Below are positions 1-11,252 of a stretch of DNA of 64,000 nucleotides, in pieces (the first letter of the stretch is position 1; the number at the start of each line of letters is the position of its first letter). The position numbers were made by a program, and so were the translations under genes. The notes under the pieces were generated by a model. That model did no database searches. It worked only from the letters and a program-made list of their open reading frames with translations, and was not told the DNA's origin. The DNA is taken from assembly GCA_036971715.1 (NCBI GenBank), contig JAVHJL010000007.1:682001-746000 (forward strand), read 5' to 3'. This DNA is from Arthrobotrys musiformis (Eukaryota; Ascomycota; Orbiliomycetes; Orbiliales; Orbiliaceae).

Positions 1-1
1 T

Positions 2-625
2 GAGGCGTTTGTGAAGGAGGCATTTAATCTTTTGAGACAGAGTATTATTCATGTGGAGCATGATGATGTCGATGTCGATGACGACGAAGAGGAGCGGCAG
101 CCGCCTACTTCATCGGCGGCTGAACAAGCTGAGAGAGAAGGAACGGCCGCCGCCGCTCCCGAGCCTTCGCAGACACCAGCAGCCACACAAGACGATCAAA
201 TGGAAGACTCGACACCTCGAAGACCAAGGACGAAGATTACCTACGAGAGATTCTCCAAGATTTCCGGAGGCATCGTACAGAAACTTCGGGAACGAGAGGA
301 AGAGACTGGAGGAGATGGTATCGAGCACGAAGAGCTCGTTACATGGTATTTGGAAGCTCACGAGGAAGAGATTCCAGATGAACAGGCACTGATCGAGGAA
401 CGTGATTTGATCAAGAAGGTCCTGAAGAGACTAGTGAAGGAGAGCGTTTTGATGAAGGTCGGACAGAAGGAGGGATTGTTACCCATGGAGGGATCTACTG
501 CGGAAGGAGAAGAGCAGATGGAAGGACAAGAGGATGGGGGAGCTGGTTCTTCGTCTTCTGCTGCACAGCAGGCGGATAAGGTTGTTTACGTTCTACATCC
601 GAATACAGCTACTGATATGGATTAG
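2..625 (+). CDS. MCM6: MCM6 replicative helicase subunit, C-terminal fragment
   Basis: The reading frame is already open at the left edge (Glu-Ala-Phe precede the first Met), so this is the 3' end of a larger gene. The 208 codons begin with the helix after the MCM AAA+ core, containing LLRQSIIHVEHDDVDVDDDE, typical of MCM6. An acidic and Ala/Pro-rich linker follows, then a C-terminal winged-helix region (ITYERFSKISGGIVQKLRE through LVKESVLMKVGQ). MCM6 is one of six subunits of the nuclear MCM2-7 ring, which licenses origins and drives the CMG helicase. The catalytic AAA+ part lies outside the window. After the winged helix comes a low-complexity acidic tail. The assignment is from remembered family pattern and is strong for MCM6 over other MCMs because of the RQSI-VE-DDV signature. 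Confidence 0.9.
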   Translation, partial: EAFVKEAFNLLRQSIIHVEHDDVDVDDDEEERQPPTSSAAEQAEREGTAAAAPEPSQTPAATQDDQMEDSTPRRPRTKITYERFSKISGGIVQKLREREEETGGDGIEHEELVTWYLEAHEEEIPDEQALIEERDLIKKVLKRLVKESVLMKVGQKEGLLPMEGSTAEGEEQMEGQEDGGAGSSSSAAQQADKVVYVLHPNTATDMD

Positions 626-1289
626 ACGGCCTCTCGAGACTAGATTAGACGTGCGGGTTTCGACATTCTGGGCGCGGCGGGGCTTGTCATTTATATTTTT
701 TCACTTCATATAATTTATCATCGAGTGCAGAGTGCGGATGGGGGGGTTTTTGAAACTAGAGGTGCTTAGTATTAGATGGTGTTCATAGCCCACCATTATA
801 AGCTTATCATCATCGAGCTCATGCATAACGAGTTTTTGAAAATTAAAGTTACGCATGCCATCCACAGTTTCAAAAAAAAAAAAAAGGATGCAGTATCTTA
901 TTAATCAGGTATTTCATTGTATCCTAGATTAAAAACTCCAAATCCCCGCCAAATACGTAGAAATGGCCCTTTCTCTCGGCCTTAAAAATTGTCATCCAAC
1001 AAAGATATTTTGCTTGCAAAACAGGAAACGAAAACGCCATACAATGTATCCGTTCTTGGAACCCTCTGTATCGTGTACATGTACCCCCCGATCCACCTGA
1101 CCGACTATCGAACCCTCAAAAAAGGAAACCCCAATGTCGAACCCAGAAGAGAAAAAAGAAACCCCATCGGATATCACAACTGAAACCACAATCTGCTAAC
1201 TTTCAAGCTCGAAAAAAAAAAAAGAAGGCGTAAAGGGAATATCGTAAGAAAGAAATATCGTGAGAGAAGCCGCTCCGTCGATGTTATGT
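626..1289. other. Intergenic spacer between convergent genes
   Basis: Holds the 3' flanks of MCM6 (+) and the small membrane-protein gene (-). It contains a 14-nt A-run near 871-884 and AT-rich stretches, but no open frame I would defend and no RNA gene that I recognise. Confidence 0.5.
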
Positions 1290-1621
1290 TTAGAACCCGC
1301 CGCCTAAAGCCAAAAACAAATATTGTTTAGTACAAAATATGTAATAGTAATAGCATAAGGAAGAGGAATATATAGCTTACCACTTCGAGCGGTTTCCCAC
1401 AAAGCGAGCCTATCGTGTCTTCGGGCCATATTGGCGGCCTGTGTCTTGTGCATCCTGTTTATGGCGAGGTATGCCCCGGAGGCACCGAGGACTGTGAGGA
1501 AAGGGAGGGCTCTGCGGCTGCATTCATTTTTTAAGAAAAAAATTGTTAGAAAAGATATATATATATATATTGTGTAAGGATAAGAAGCCTTGGGGGCGTA
1601 CCTAAAGAGAGTAAGTGCCAT
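1290..1621 (-). CDS. Small single-pass membrane protein, 56 aa, unrecognised
   Basis: Three exons (about 1621-1602, 1517-1381, 1303-1290) joined by two GT-AG introns give a 56-residue protein starting MALTLFSRRALPFLTVLG and ending ETARSGGGF. A hydrophobic stretch at residues 11-26 could be one membrane span; it is followed by a basic, amphipathic segment (NRMHKTQAANMARRHDR). The short arginine-bearing N-terminus resembles small mitochondrial inner-membrane proteins, but no family is recognised, so that location is inference. Both introns have GTAnGC donors, and splicing joins all three exons in frame to a stop. The first intron contains a TA dinucleotide run (about 1555-1570). The unspliced frame also stays open, so the exon model rests on splice signals and the compact product. 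Confidence 0.6.
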
Positions 1622-3557
1622 TTTATTTGGTGGTATTGTTGAAATTGGAATGAATTGAGCAATTGTAGAGTATACGTTTGTGACAGTCTTGAAGTTTGGA
1701 AAAGGCGAGAAGGTTTAGGGTCGACAGGAGACTTTTTGTTTTCTTTTGAAACCGGAGGAATGGAAAGATGAGATGATATGTAGTTATCACGCAAAGGGAC
1801 CAATAAATATAATAATATACGTAATTGATCGCAAGACGGATGTGTCACTGGTTATAAATGACAGCTATAGCTAGGCTAGCTGCGGGTGACGACAATCTTC
1901 AAGACAGAAGGATCTAGCTACCTAGTAGGCACTATAGATAGGTAGTTTGAACACTAAGCTTAAGAACCGAGAGACACCTTTTTTTTGGTTTCGATCGTGT
2001 CTTTCAAAAGAAACTTCAAGGCACACAGAGAGCTCAAGAGCAAACTGATTTTTTTTCGAATGGGAGGAAAAATTGAAGTTTAAAAGTACCTTCTCAACAG
2101 AAAAAAAAAATAAACCAAAACGGGGGAGAATTTCATGCAAAATGCAAGGCCATGTCAGTTGCATTAAGTATAAATACAAATGGAGCCGTTCGAAGTCAGT
2201 CTACTGTGGTTCGTTTTCCCTTTTTCCCGAGGTCGACCTGTAAAACTGGGGAACGGAGTAGGCCGCTTGCAGGGACGGCTTGTTCGGGCATGCGCAAGCC
2301 TCAGGACATTGGTCGCTGGCCCTTATCCTAATAAGATGTCACGGTGCTATCGTATCATTCGAGAGCGAGGTACGATCCTGGCAGTTGTAGTTAAAACAAA
2401 ACTAATCCATCAGTAGCCTCGCAAGTTAAGCTACATTGCGTCGCTGTTTACGTTTTAAAATCATGTCTTACGATAGCGTAATAGATACTTGGGTATACCG
2501 ACTTTTGGGGATCGAATCAGAGGTTCTGGAATGCAGGAAAATGTTGGGAAAATCTATCGGTCCGTTTCTGCATCACCTGTCGCTTTTGGCCTTCTACCTA
2601 CCCAAAGATCGAAAGGCACACGACCTTACTGGCCAATTGCCAGTTGCGAATGTAGCCGAGGGTGGAAGCTACTGCGGCTGGTGGAGTTATGCTTACTCTG
2701 AACTGCTTAACCCTGGGCGACGGTGGAATGCTGGGGTAGAGTTAGTTAAGTTAGTTGGAGGTCTCAGACACGAACGAGGTGCCTTGCGGGGGAACGGGTT
2801 AGGTCGGGTGGAGAAGCCTGTTCTGGGGTCGCATGATCTCGGAGTGACTTTTTTTAAGCCTTTCGAACGGGCAAACGAAAGATAGGGAACCACGGAACGG
2901 ATGTGTATGAAACAAATTCTTGATACTGGCCTCGATCGATAGGGATAAGGAGTTGCAGGATCGATAAGTAGAAATCGACCCGCATCTTCCATGTATAGCA
3001 CTTAATACATACAGGTATGGACAGGCATCGGAACCAAATATTGGTGTTATCGGAACGAGAATTTGAGGGCAAAGGATCAGCAAGTTTAACGGCATGGGGC
3101 ATCGGCAAGGGGACTGGAAGCGAGCAGGCAAGACAGGCATCCTTGATAGGCCGGTTCTGGTTTGACGTCTGCAGTCTTTCGAGGGCTGTGATATTCTTTT
3201 GATCACCACGCACGGGTGAGGTTATGAATTAGCTGGGGAATGAAGGCGGTTCGGTGCCCAGGCTTGGTTTGTTGCTGTCAATAACGGCGCCTTTGACAAA
3301 AATGATTATTGTTATCATATGTCAAAAACTGCGACAGCTGTGAAGGCCTGGAGAAACCCCCCAGATCCATTGATGATTGCGTAATGCCTCAGGTCGTATG
3401 TAGAGGTCTATTTTTGGTAGTTAGTCGTGTGCCGTATATGCCTCACTCCTTCAAGTGTCAAAATTTCAAGGAACTTTGATTCTTCATATCCTCGAGTCCA
3501 GGATTCTCCAAATATCTCATGTCCGAAGAATATTACTCATGTTCATCTCCGATCATT
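1622..3557. other. Long spacer upstream of the small membrane-protein gene
   Basis: About 1.9 kb without a convincing gene. Several 70-150-codon open frames occur on both strands around 2180-3210, but they overlap each other, lack recognisable domains and have no supporting splice structure. It probably carries the 5' flank of the 1621 gene and the 3' flank of POP7. Confidence 0.4.
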
Positions 3558-4293
3558 TCAGGTAGGTGCTTTGTTTCTCACGATAACCTCGATGACGCTG
3601 ATATTCCTCGTCCTCGACGGGAATACATCGTCGATTTCCTCAAACTCGTCAGATTCATCGGCAGCACCGTCGTCATCAACATCCATTGCATCTTCGCCCC
3701 CCGGAGCCTTATCACTCCCAGTTTTCCGTTCAGTCTTTTCTTTAGATTTCACCAGATCCTCAAATGTTAGATGCGACTGGTCGGCTTTAACGTCATCTGT
3801 AGCCTCTACTGTTCCCGTTCGTATTTCGACGGATGTATCCTTCTGCCCCTGGAAGTAGAGTCCGAGTCCCAGTGCCTTTTCAATTGCCTTCCCAGTAGCC
3901 TTTATCGTAACATATTTTGCCCTGTCATCGACTACAGTGGTCGATGTTGACGGTCCAGCCCCGTGATGACCTGGGTGTCCCTGTCTCCGTTGAAAAGCAT
4001 GTTTTTGACGACCAGAAGCAACCGAGACTTTCGATTGATCTTTGAAAACTGCGAGTGCTTTTCTGACCCTCTTTACGGTAGATACGAATGGAGATTTCGT
4101 TGAGGCGTAGACTGTTTTTGGATCTGCTGAGAGTCGGGGTGGGGGGAGCGGACGAGGTAGCGGACGTTTAACTAATGTAGCATCTGTAAAATATGTATAT
4201 TAGATACCAATTCTCGCACGCTGAATACTCGGTGTCCGTACTCTTTGGAAGCTCCTTTGACCGTTTGTGCGCTCTTCGCCGTGAGGTCGTCAT
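3558..4293 (-). CDS. POP7: RNase P/MRP subunit POP7 (Rpp20-like, Alba fold)
   Basis: Two exons (4293-4242 and 4183-3558) separated by a 58-nt intron encode 225 aa. The start ATG at 4293 was chosen because splicing then joins KELPKN to ATLVKRPLPRPLPPPRL, the N-terminal proline/arginine signature of fungal Pop7. Next come VYASTKSPFVSTVKRVRKAL, ITIKATGKAIEKALGLGLYF-type core residues, VEIRTGTVEA and the C-terminal strand RTRNISVIEVIV, in the order expected for the Alba-like fold of Rpp20. Pop7 pairs with Pop6 to bind the P3 domain of RNase P and RNase MRP RNAs, acting in tRNA 5' maturation and rRNA processing in the nucleus/nucleolus. An acidic insert (GEDAMDVDDDGAADESDEFE) near the C-terminus is an odd but plausible fungal expansion. 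It is divergent from RAD18, with 379 bp between the start codons. Confidence 0.9.
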
Positions 4294-4672
4294 GATGTCG
4301 GTGTCGATGTCGATGCTCTCGACATGGCCGTGCGGATTGAAAATCTGCCTCGTGGTTGGTCGGCGTGGTGTTTCTTGTCGCAGAATTTACTTTACGCGAC
4401 CAAAATTAATTTTCAAAAGGTCTGAGACAACGCGTTTCCCAGCTGCACTCTCTGAATTCTTACATAACTCTTCTTCTCCCTCTTCTTCCCTCTCAACTTC
4501 TCGACATCTCCACCTCATCATCGCCTTTTCGACACCGCCGAATGCCGCTTGCGACTTGATATAATACGTACTGTATACACCATCTCCATGATCAGTACGG
4601 TTATCTCGACTCTCTAATCGCCGCCACTACTCGCTCTCGGCATCCCCTTCTGCCCCAAACCCTCTCGATATC

Positions 4673-6064
4673 ATGGAGGAAGACTTCCCAGATCCAACAG
4701 ACTGGATCCAAACCCCAGTACCAGGCCTGCAAGCTCTCGAAACCTCCCTCAGATGCCAGGTCTGCAAGGAACTCTTCACGGCGCCCAAAGTCACCAGCTG
4801 CGGCCATACGTTCTGCTCGCTATGCATCAGAAGATGTCTATCCACCACATCGAAATGTCCCATCTGTATGAAGACGGATGAAGAACCAAGGCTTCGGGAT
4901 AATATTGTGGTCTCGGAATTAGTTAATTCCTTCAATGTTATCCGGAAATCGCTGCTGGAGACGCTGGTTTCCAAGAAAGAGGAGGAAGAAGCTCGGAAAC
5001 AAGCCGAGGAGGAAGCTCAGCAGGGTGCTAAATCTAGGCCAAAGGCGGAAAAACGGGGTTCTTACGATCTTGACGACGATGAGATTATGGAAGACGCTGA
5101 ACCGGTGCATCGGCCTAGGGGGAAGAGGAGACGGCAGGATACGACCACCTCGCGGCTAGTACGGGAAGCCGAACCACCAAGAAGGAGTACACGGACGTCA
5201 TCACAGCGAACGAACTCAAAGATAGAGTCCTCACAGAGCATTGTCATCCCGGACAGTGATGATGATGATGAGTTCCAGCCAATCGAGGAGTTCTCGGAAG
5301 ACGATTTCCAGTCGGGTAGTCGGGCGAAACGGAAAACTGCATCTCGAGCCCCGGAAACACCGACAAAGGGGTCCAGTTTGATCGACTGTCCAATATGCTT
5401 TCAACCTAAGGACCGATCCAAAATCGAGGCTCATGTGAACCGGTGTATTGAAAAAAAGGGGTCACCACCTCCGACGCCTGTACGAGCCAATGGCGCATCG
5501 TCATCAACCGGGACGCCGCTGAAGCGACAGTCGGTATCATTCGCCAACGTATCAAAATCACAACACCGGCCACCTTATACTGCCGAAGAGAGGGAGAAAC
5601 TACGGTTGCCAAAGGGGAATTCTAGTCTCGCAAAGGAGGCAGATATCAGAAAGAAGCTCCGAGATATCGGGATTAGGTGTGACCTCAAGGGCAAGGACTC
5701 CAAGCAAGTGCTCTGGAATAGGCTCCAGGAATGGACGAATTTCTGGAACGCCAACCTTGACTCCGACAACCCTAAGACAAAGATTGCCTTGATCAAAGAT
5801 CTGGAGACCTATGAAAAGAACCAGCTGGCCCAAAAACCCAGTGTTGTGCAGGATAAAGGTTTCGAGCGGGAGGCTTGGAGCAATACCCATAACACCAACT
5901 TTGAGCACCTGACAGCAAACGCAAGAAAAACCGTCTCGCAGAAAAAGGAGAACGGGGTGGAAACCGAAGCGACGAAACCGCCGTTGGGTTCGGTGGAGGG
6001 GCGACAGGCAGGGGCAGAGACGGAATTGAGTGGCATAGGCTCGCCCGAGACCGTTGAAGCTTAG
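4673..6064 (+). CDS. RAD18: Post-replication repair E3 ubiquitin ligase RAD18
   Basis: Uninterrupted 463-codon gene. An N-terminal RING finger has Cys28, Cys31, Cys43, His45, Cys48, Cys51, Cys62 and Cys65. A UBZ4 zinc finger follows at about 236-262 (Cys239, Cys242, His254, Cys258), then a SAP DNA-binding motif near 317-355, followed by the Rad6-binding region. This RING-UBZ4-SAP order is diagnostic of Rad18, which with the E2 Rad6 monoubiquitinates PCNA at Lys164 at stalled forks to start translesion synthesis or template switching. Between RING and UBZ4 lie a charged coiled segment (EEEEARKQAEEEAQQ) and a basic stretch (RPRGKRRR) that may be a nuclear localisation signal. It shares a divergent promoter with POP7. 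The start is the first Met before the conserved PDPTDW segment. Confidence 0.95.
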   Translation: MEEDFPDPTDWIQTPVPGLQALETSLRCQVCKELFTAPKVTSCGHTFCSLCIRRCLSTTSKCPICMKTDEEPRLRDNIVVSELVNSFNVIRKSLLETLVSKKEEEEARKQAEEEAQQGAKSRPKAEKRGSYDLDDDEIMEDAEPVHRPRGKRRRQDTTTSRLVREAEPPRRSTRTSSQRTNSKIESSQSIVIPDSDDDDEFQPIEEFSEDDFQSGSRAKRKTASRAPETPTKGSSLIDCPICFQPKDRSKIEAHVNRCIEKKGSPPPTPVRANGASSSTGTPLKRQSVSFANVSKSQHRPPYTAEEREKLRLPKGNSSLAKEADIRKKLRDIGIRCDLKGKDSKQVLWNRLQEWTNFWNANLDSDNPKTKIALIKDLETYEKNQLAQKPSVVQDKGFEREAWSNTHNTNFEHLTANARKTVSQKKENGVETEATKPPLGSVEGRQAGAETELSGIGSPETVEA

Positions 6065-6440
6065 GGAGGCGGCATATTGGTTTTCGTTTTTGTCTTTTTG
6101 GACTTCACCTTTGAGTGTTTTCATTGAAAGTATATTTAGCGTCTGCATTGATGTTCTTGGCTGCATAGGAGGAAGGTATTTGGATGTTGGAATCTCTTCT
6201 ACTGGTTTTTTGTATTGTATCTAGAAGGCTTCATGCATGGCACATCTCGGGAGATGGTGATAAAAGGCCTATATTTAGCTAGCAGCGCTATTACTACACA
6301 AGATAAATAATTGGATATTGAAGACAAAAGCATTCACAAGTTCCGAAGCTGTACCAATCTGTCCCAACGCCCGCTGATTAACCGTAATAAACCGAACTCC
6401 TAAGCACTATCGCTGGCTGGGAACGCCAATGTATAAAACC
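6065..6440. other. Spacer between convergent RAD18 and CHM7
   Basis: Contains the two facing 3' flanks only. I see no open frame or RNA gene. Confidence 0.5.
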
Positions 6441-7932
6441 TTACGCGGGCAGAGCCTCGCGATCTTCGTCTCGTTCCTTATTAGCGGGCTGAGGTTCTTT
6501 ATCTGCAACATTCAGCCCAGCCAGCCGTTCTAATAATTTGGCCTCCTCGGCCTCGGCGTCCTGTCTCCTGCCCTCTTCCAGCTTCGTCTCCCTCTCCTTC
6601 TCTTCCTTGAGGAGCATCTCGAACTCCTCTTGGACATCACCCTCGATCTCATCCAATTTGGCTGTTCCAGGTTCGGTAACGATCCTAGAGATTTCATCCG
6701 TCTCATCCATCTGTTCCTGCAGCTCGTCCATAACCTTCTCCACCCTCTCGACGCCTCCCGTGACCTTATTCAACCCCGCCAGAACCTTCGACCCTTGTTC
6801 CAAAGTATCGATCAAAGCGGCATTATCCACCGCCTGTTCGATCTTCATCAGCACGCTCTCCAGCGATGACAAACTATTCGTAACCGTCTGCAAATGCTCC
6901 TCCGTCATCTTTTTACTCTTGAGAGCCGACAGGGCCGTGATTTTGTTCTTGGCCAGAACGGCCTGCTTCGCTTTCTCCTGCAAAGCGGTGATTTTGGAGG
7001 ATAGGGCGTCGACTTTGAGGTTTTGCGTTATGATCAGGTGTTTTAATTGTGCGGTTGTGATGTCTGATTGTAAGATCGGTTGGAGGGGTGAATCTGCGGG
7101 TTTGAATTTAATCGTCTGTTTTTTCCACCATTAATTAGCATTATCCATTTCATAAATCCATAATAAGAAAGACGAGGTAAAGACCATACCTTCCCCTGAA
7201 CGCTAGCCTGCCCTAGATCTCTAGACAAATACTTGACCAAAACCTTCATATCCCTCTCACTCAACTGCATCTCCCCACCAAGTATCCGGCCAACCTCATG
7301 CTCCAACGTCTCCAGCGTCATAATCCTATCCACATCCCTCTGACCCCTCGATATAACCTTCACAACCCTCCCGGACACCTCCTCAACATTCTTCACCACC
7401 ACCACCTCCCCATTCACCAACTTGGCACTAACCCCCCCGCCGCCGACGCCGGCTTGCTTCAACCCCCACGATAGCACCTTCCACGGATCAACCCACGGTT
7501 TGTAGTATATACTCCCCTCCCTCGCCAGGAAGCTCTTCAACGGAATAAACTCCTCGGACGCAATACCCTCATTAATCACACATCCCAAAGCCGGGGTGCC
7601 GTACTCCCTCGTCGTCAGGGAGGGTAATAACAGCGGTGTAACGGGGAGGACGAAGTGATCGCTGGATGAAGGGATTAGTCCCGCGTACGTCGCCTTCGAG
7701 AGCGCGGATTTCCACGCTGTGATGTTGGCGGTGTAGCCGTCCGGGTTCACGGTCTGTAAGGGCGCGAAGTCGGAGTAGAGGGATGGGAGGCGGGCTCTGT
7801 GGTTTTACAGATTTTAGTTTTTTGGTGTTTTGATGGGATAGTTGATAGTGGTTATGATAAGGATGATAAGGTATATACTACTTACTTGCGAAAATCCTCC
7901 TGTGCGAGGATGAAGGATAATAGTTCGCTCAT
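6441..7932 (-). CDS. CHM7: Nuclear-envelope ESCRT-III protein CHM7 (CHMP7)
   Basis: Three exons (7932-7886, 7796-7190, 7115-6441) give 442 aa. Exon 1 encodes MSELLSFILAQEDFRK; the splice to ARLPSLYSDFAPLQTVNPDGY restores the usual start of fungal Chm7. The first half is the ESCRT-II-like tandem winged-helix region characteristic of Chm7/CHMP7. The second half is a Snf7 core: basic helix 1 (ALQEKAKQAVLAKNKITALS), then helices with LESVLMKIEQAVDNAALID and acidic helix 4 (EISRIVTEPG), and a charged C-terminus. Family role: it is recruited to the inner nuclear membrane by Heh1/LEM2 to seal nuclear-envelope holes and clear misassembled pores. All junctions keep frame. The C-terminal residues after 400 are Glu/Arg-rich, possibly regulatory. 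Confidence 0.87.
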
Positions 7933-8419
7933 GGCGGGGTATACTTGTATAGAACAAAGTACAGGAGGACCGGTGAGGGGGGGGGGAGAGGGGAATGTTG
8001 ATGGTGGTTTATGTTTGAATCGAATCTTCTGGCGCGCGGTGGGCGGTTTGACGTCAAAACAACACGAGATCAGAACACCGATGTGTGGCAGTTTCAAGCT
8101 TCCGGATTCGGAACGGTAGCTACGGCCTGCAGCCTTCTTGGACGTTGACTCATGATGCATATATAAGTATATGCATGGGGGGTATCAGATATCGTGCCTG
8201 ATATATGATAGTATCGCACGTAAAGACGACGCGGAGCTTGCACGTTTAGATTTTGAACAAGAGGCATCAAATACTCCCCGTCAACCAAAATAGTATCGTA
8301 TTGAGGAAGGGAATCTCCCAGAGATATCATAAAGTAAAAAAATAAAAAAAGTGCCATATAAAATATGTACGAGTAATAGTAAGTTAAAAAAGCCCGGCCG
8401 TCCCCAATCACAAAGGCTC
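7933..8419. other. Spacer between CHM7 start and TRS85 end
   Basis: CHM7 promoter and TRS85 3' flank. It includes a G-run of about nine at 7979-7987 and a short A-rich tract near 8336-8349. No gene seen. Confidence 0.45.
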
Positions 8420-10783
8420 TCACAGCGGCCCCTCTGCAGGCGCATCAGAGCTCTCATCCACAGTCATCACCCCAGGAGCATCGCCATTCGGTGTCTGGGG
8501 TATCAAAATACTCCTCCTCTTCCCATCAAACTTCGGTTTCTCAGCCTCGTCGTCTTCACCTTCCCCTTCTTCCTCCTCAACCCCATCCCCATTCTCAACC
8601 TCAACAACTTCCGCACCAGTCCCACCAACTCCTGTATCAATTTTCAAATCCAGCAGGTTCACATACCCAGAATCCAACCTCATCTGGTCCACAAACCGCC
8701 GTATCAGTACGAACTCCGTATTCGCATACTTCGGCATCGCAACATCGATGCAATGCCTAGCCTGTGCGAATTTCCCCAGCCTGATCCACGTTTCCGCGGC
8801 GAGTATGTGCCACATTGCAGCTTTCCGCCGCCTTCCACCCCACCCGCCGCTCCCCGCACCTTGTCTGACAGCATAACAGTCACCGACCCGTTGTGATATC
8901 AGAGCCCGCCCTACTGTTGGTCTAATATTCAGATCTAATGCCTTTATCGCCCATTTGGCAGCAAGTTCGGCGGAGCTCCCGCCGGCAAGACGTAATAATT
9001 CAACCGTGACAAGAAGACAGCGAAGCGCAGCATATATGGCTCGAAACCGAGTGACGTAAGAGTAACAAGCAGCGTCCAAGTAGACATCTATCGTATCCGC
9101 TCTTATTTTCGGTGTAATCGGTTGTCCGGTCAACAGCAGTGAAATTAAAGTCATTTCCTGTGACACACCACCGGATTAGTAGGTCTCCCCCGATATATCT
9201 ACAAAAAGGGCTCCATACCTGTGCGCCAGCAACGTGTAACCACGCCTTGTCATTATTAAAATCCGTCCGTATTGTATTATAAACATCATAAGCCAACTTC
9301 CAGTCCCTCAGCATAAACGACCAATCCGCCAACTTCCTCATCTGCGCCTCTGGAGTCATCGGATCGTACGAGTTCGTCGCGGAGTCAAAGTTACTAGCAG
9401 TCGCAGAGCTTGAGGTCGACCGGGTGCCCGTGGAGCCTAGGAACCTTCGGGAGAATGACAGCACACGTCCACCTATGCCTTTTCTTCGAGATAAGATCTG
9501 GTCGTTCCAGCTGGCAATATTTCGTTCCATGAACGGTATTACGCTTTGGGCGACCATTTCTCGAACCATTGTTTTGATGGCAGCTTCGTCAGAGCCGTGG
9601 ATAAACCGACTGGATGCATCGCTTTCTATTTCTTCTTCTATGGCGTGTGTTAGCGAGTAGTTTTAAGAGGTAGAGGGGTTCATAATACCTTGATGGGCGT
9701 GAAGTTCTGCCAGCTCTTCTGAAGCGGGTAGCCATTCGCTCTTAGCTACCGGAACAGAATCTTCGTCCGACACGATACACATAGTCGACCTTAATCTTAT
9801 TAGGTGGCAATGTAGTCCAAAATGTCGCTTCATCTGCTCAAACAGCGCTGCCGACCTAAGAATGTCAGTCTCAGCATCTCCACCAGACCCTTTTTAAAAC
9901 AACCGCAACTTTGAAATCCAGCGAAAAGACTTGGGTATGGGAATACCAACTTCACGATATCATCTTTATCTTCATCATGAACGAGTACATAGTACCGTAG
10001 ATATTCCTTGTTGACGTATCCCGGAATGTTGGCCTCCGATCCGGACTTATACAGTTGCCGTAACGTATCGATAGGTGTTGTATTCCTTGACGAAATAGCG
10101 ATCAAACAAGCGACAGGGTGGGCCCAAGTTTCGTGCGATGTAACCGGGAACCCAGATAATAGCTTCCGTAAATACAACAAGTAAAACGCCTGGCCCGTGT
10201 GACTCTCCGTTTCCGTAGCCAAATTTGTATCGATAAGTTCCTCAGCATGGCTTAAGTGCAAATCCAGCAATTCGTCGGCCAGCGGCAGTTCCTCGGAGTT
10301 TATCGCCTCTGGTATCCCAGCATTCGCTCCACCGTATTCTCCATTCCTGAACGAGGTGCCACTCACGCTCCCTTTCCTCTCCGGCTTCTGAGCAACATCT
10401 GATAATCGGACGAATCTAACGGCGAAATCTTCGAAAGGCACACTACTCCCTTGCGAATCTCGAGCTGTGATCCGTCCTTGTACCTTCTCGCCGTATGGTC
10501 GAATCAATTGGTAGAAATCCGGCAGCCCCTTTTCACGGACAACCTCGTCGACGTCGTCGGATACGTGGACGGCGATGTGGGGTACGAAAGCATGGTGGAT
10601 GACAGATTTAATATCGTCGACGATGTCTCGCGGTAGGCTGGCCCCTGTGCCGGCGAACAAGGAGGTGAGAGATGTTGTGGATCCCGTCGATGCGATCGAG
10701 GAACGGAGGTTGTACATTGGTGAGGCTTTGGAGGTGCTCATGGCGGAGCGAGTCCGCGGGGGTATCTCGAGCGGAAGTGCCAT
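8420..10783 (-). CDS. TRS85: TRAPPIII-specific subunit TRS85 (TRAPPC8-like)
   Basis: Four exons (10783-9947, about 9869-9689, 9637-9219, 9157-8420) give about 724 aa. Conserved blocks of the fungal Trs85 family appear in order: FVPHIAVHVSDDVDEVVREK near the N-terminus, NKEYLRYYVLVHDEDKDDI, LFEQMKRHFGLHCHLIRLR, MVREMVAQSVIPFMERNI, KLADWSFMLRDWKLAYDVY, and a TPR-like helical C-terminal half. Trs85 defines TRAPPIII, the Rab1/Ypt1 exchange factor for autophagy and early Golgi/ER traffic. The introns before exons 3 and 4 have clean GT-AG ends. The first intron is uncertain: the obvious CTTAG acceptor breaks the frame, while the in-frame choice is CTGAG slightly upstream in transcript order, which I used. 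The Ser/Thr-rich N-terminal 45 residues are divergent. Confidence 0.87.
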
Positions 10784-11252
10784 GGTTGTGGATATCGGTA
10801 TGCGAAGATTCGCGGATTCGAGGTAATATGGTCTCTAGCTGGGGGCTGATATTCGTTGCGCGGCAAGTACAAGTATGGTATTGACAGGGTAAATATCGAG
10901 GTCTTTCATCCGGCTTCACCAGTCCAAGAAAGAAGGCGTCGGGGCGACATTAGTTAGGCTACCGGGTGGAGCGCCATGGTGGTGATGAGGGATGATGGGG
11001 ATGATGGAGAAAGATGTCGGCGTGGAGAGAGGTCGGCTGTCGGCTGGCCAGAAGCTCGAATGAGGTAGCTGGCCTGAAGCAGCTAAAAATGGCCGGCTGA
11101 CGTCGCACAAGGACCCCAGCTCCAAATTGCAACGTCGACAACGCAATATTCAACACATTGGCCGTGGCCTCGCTCGGCCAGGCCATTTGTGTGAATATCC
11201 CCCCTAACCCCCCCTCTCAAAATATTATCCCCCTCCCCCTCCCCCCAGGGCT
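10784..11252. other. TRS85 promoter and 3' flank of the neighbouring gene
   Basis: No supported gene. The C-rich plus-strand run continues into the downstream gene. Confidence 0.4.

Noticed and set aside
2180..3213. Several overlapping 60-150-codon frames on both strands
   Set aside because: Mutually overlapping, no domains, no splice support.
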